Shown here piece by piece: positions 6,071-6,854 of a stretch of 6,854 bases of DNA. The DNA lies in NCBI GenBank assembly GCA_927910985.1, contig CAKMOP010000100.1, forward strand, positions 1 through 6,854, written 5' to 3'. Each line of letters begins with the position of its first letter. The first letter of the stretch is position 1. The translations under genes were made by a program, and so were the position numbers. Origin of the DNA: an uncultured Porphyromonas sp. Lineage in GTDB: Bacteria > Bacteroidota > Bacteroidia > Bacteroidales > Porphyromonadaceae. Below the pieces are notes generated by a model that saw only the letters and a list, made by a program, of their open reading frames with translations, ran no database searches and was not told the DNA's origin.

Positions 6071-6854
6071 TTACTTGCGACGCTTAGCAGGAGCCTTCTT
6101 AGCCGTAGCCTTCTGGGCAGGCTGAGCGGACTGCGCTTCTACAGCAGGAGCAGCAGTCTTCGTGACAGTGAGGTCAAGACCCTGAAGGAGGTCGGAGATC
6201 TCTGGCAGCGTAGCACCATCTACATTTAGCGTACCAGCATCGAGCGCATCACGCTTGTCGGTCATCTTGAGCTGGTAGTAGATGCTACCGAGCATTCCCT
6301 TGATGTTGTCGGGGCGAGACTTGTAAGCGATCTCGAGAACAGGGATCGAAGCACGGAGGAGATCCTCTGCCGTCTTAGCCATGGCCTGCGTGACGTTCGT
6401 ATTTTCGTAGATCTTAGCGGCAGCGTTGTAAAGACCAGCACCAAGGTAGATGAAGGCATTGGCATTCTTTGCATCCGCCTTAGCAGCCTTGTAGTACCAC
6501 TGCAGAGCTTCCTTAAGGTCCTTTTCTTCTACGATCGAGCCCTTGACGAGGAGTGCCGTAGCATCCTGAGCATTCGCAGCGATGCGATCATCAAGGAGCT
6601 TATTTGCCTCAGCTTCCTTACCATTCTTCTGGTAGATGTTCACGAGATTCACGAGGAAGTAAGGCTCTTCAGGTGAGGCCTTGACAGCTTCGATGAGTAC
6701 TGGAATAGCACCTACAGAGTCCTTCTTAGCGAAGTAAGCAGAGGAAACCCACTGGTGAATATCCTTAGGGTTGAGGGCGAAGGAACCAAAGCGGTTGTAG
6801 AGCGAGATGACGCGGTCGTATTCCTTCAGCGAGCTGGCAGCACCGATAGCATAG
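6071..6854 (-). CDS. Tetratricopeptide-repeat protein, C-terminal part
   Basis: On the minus strand the frame is open from the window's right edge down to TAA at 6073-6071, giving 260 residues with the N terminus missing. A GTG codon at 6652-6650 lies inside the repeats and is not a credible start. Several TPR-like helix pairs are visible: about 31-64 (HQWVSSAYFAKKD then AIPVLIEAVKASPEEP), 65-98, 99-132 (ALQWYYKAAKADAKNA) and 133 onward, with the fourth interrupted by an insertion before LLRASIPVLEIAYKSRPDN. TPR arrays act as protein-binding scaffolds; no catalytic domain is visible. The last 30 or so residues are low-complexity, Ala/Pro/Gln-rich and then strongly basic (AKKAPAKRRK), probably a flexible tail. 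A signal peptide cannot be judged because the start is absent. Large TPR proteins of this sort are common in Bacteroidota, but I cannot name a specific role. It is convergent to the cobalamin unit and so belongs to a separate transcript. Confidence 0.85.
   Translation of the reverse strand, partial: YAIGAASSLKEYDRVISLYNRFGSFALNPKDIHQWVSSAYFAKKDSVGAIPVLIEAVKASPEEPYFLVNLVNIYQKNGKEAEANKLLDDRIAANAQDATALLVKGSIVEEKDLKEALQWYYKAAKADAKNANAFIYLGAGLYNAAAKIYENTNVTQAMAKTAEDLLRASIPVLEIAYKSRPDNIKGMLGSIYYQLKMTDKRDALDAGTLNVDGATLPEISDLLQGLDLTVTKTAAPAVEAQSAQPAQKATAKKAPAKRRK

Noticed and set aside
6071..6652. Treating the TPR gene as complete with a start at 6652.
   Set aside because: The codon is GTG inside a TPR repeat, and the same frame continues with TPR-like sequence to the right edge, so the gene is truncated by the window.

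Overview
The window looks like chromosomal DNA from a Bacteroidota bacterium, most plausibly Porphyromonas or a close relative. The gene order truB-queA-folK, the QueA and FolK sequence styles, the joined CobK-CbiD protein and the absence of Shine-Dalgarno-like purine tracts before the starts all point that way. By eye the G+C content is about 55-60 %, with a strong preference for C-ending codons. That would suit one of the more GC-rich Porphyromonas species, but the genus is an inference.

Layout. Positions 1-5950 hold seven tightly packed plus-strand genes. They are the 3' end of truB (tRNA pseudouridine-55 synthase), queA (queuosine tRNA modification), folK (folate synthesis), a fused cobK/cbiJ-cbiD gene (corrin ring synthesis), a small DUF488/YeaO-like gene, cbiB (late cobalamin synthesis) and an EamA-family (DMT) transporter. 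Gaps are only 8-22 bases, and cbiB and the transporter overlap by one base (TAATG), so the set reads as a single transcription unit that starts left of the window. No gap is long enough for a cobalamin riboswitch. A perfect 18-bp hairpin at 6007-6046 separates this unit from a convergent minus-strand gene (6071 to the window edge). That gene encodes the C-terminal 260 residues of a tetratricopeptide-repeat protein with a basic Ala/Pro/Lys-rich tail.

How the genes fit together. truB and queA modify tRNA, folK makes a folate precursor, and cobK-cbiD and cbiB make cobalamin. The fused enzyme covers two consecutive corrin steps: CbiD methylates C1 of cobalt-precorrin-5B, and CbiJ/CobK reduces the product. 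A possible link between the tRNA and B12 halves is that QueA makes epoxyqueuosine, which the cobalamin-dependent enzyme QueG then reduces. The roles of the DUF488 protein and the EamA transporter within the unit are unknown.

Nothing in the window resembles a defence system, mobile element, CRISPR array, rRNA or tRNA. The points most worth checking are the altered signature motifs in QueA, the CobK-CbiD fusion with its unusual CbiD N-terminal motif, and the two uncharacterised partners placed among B12 genes.
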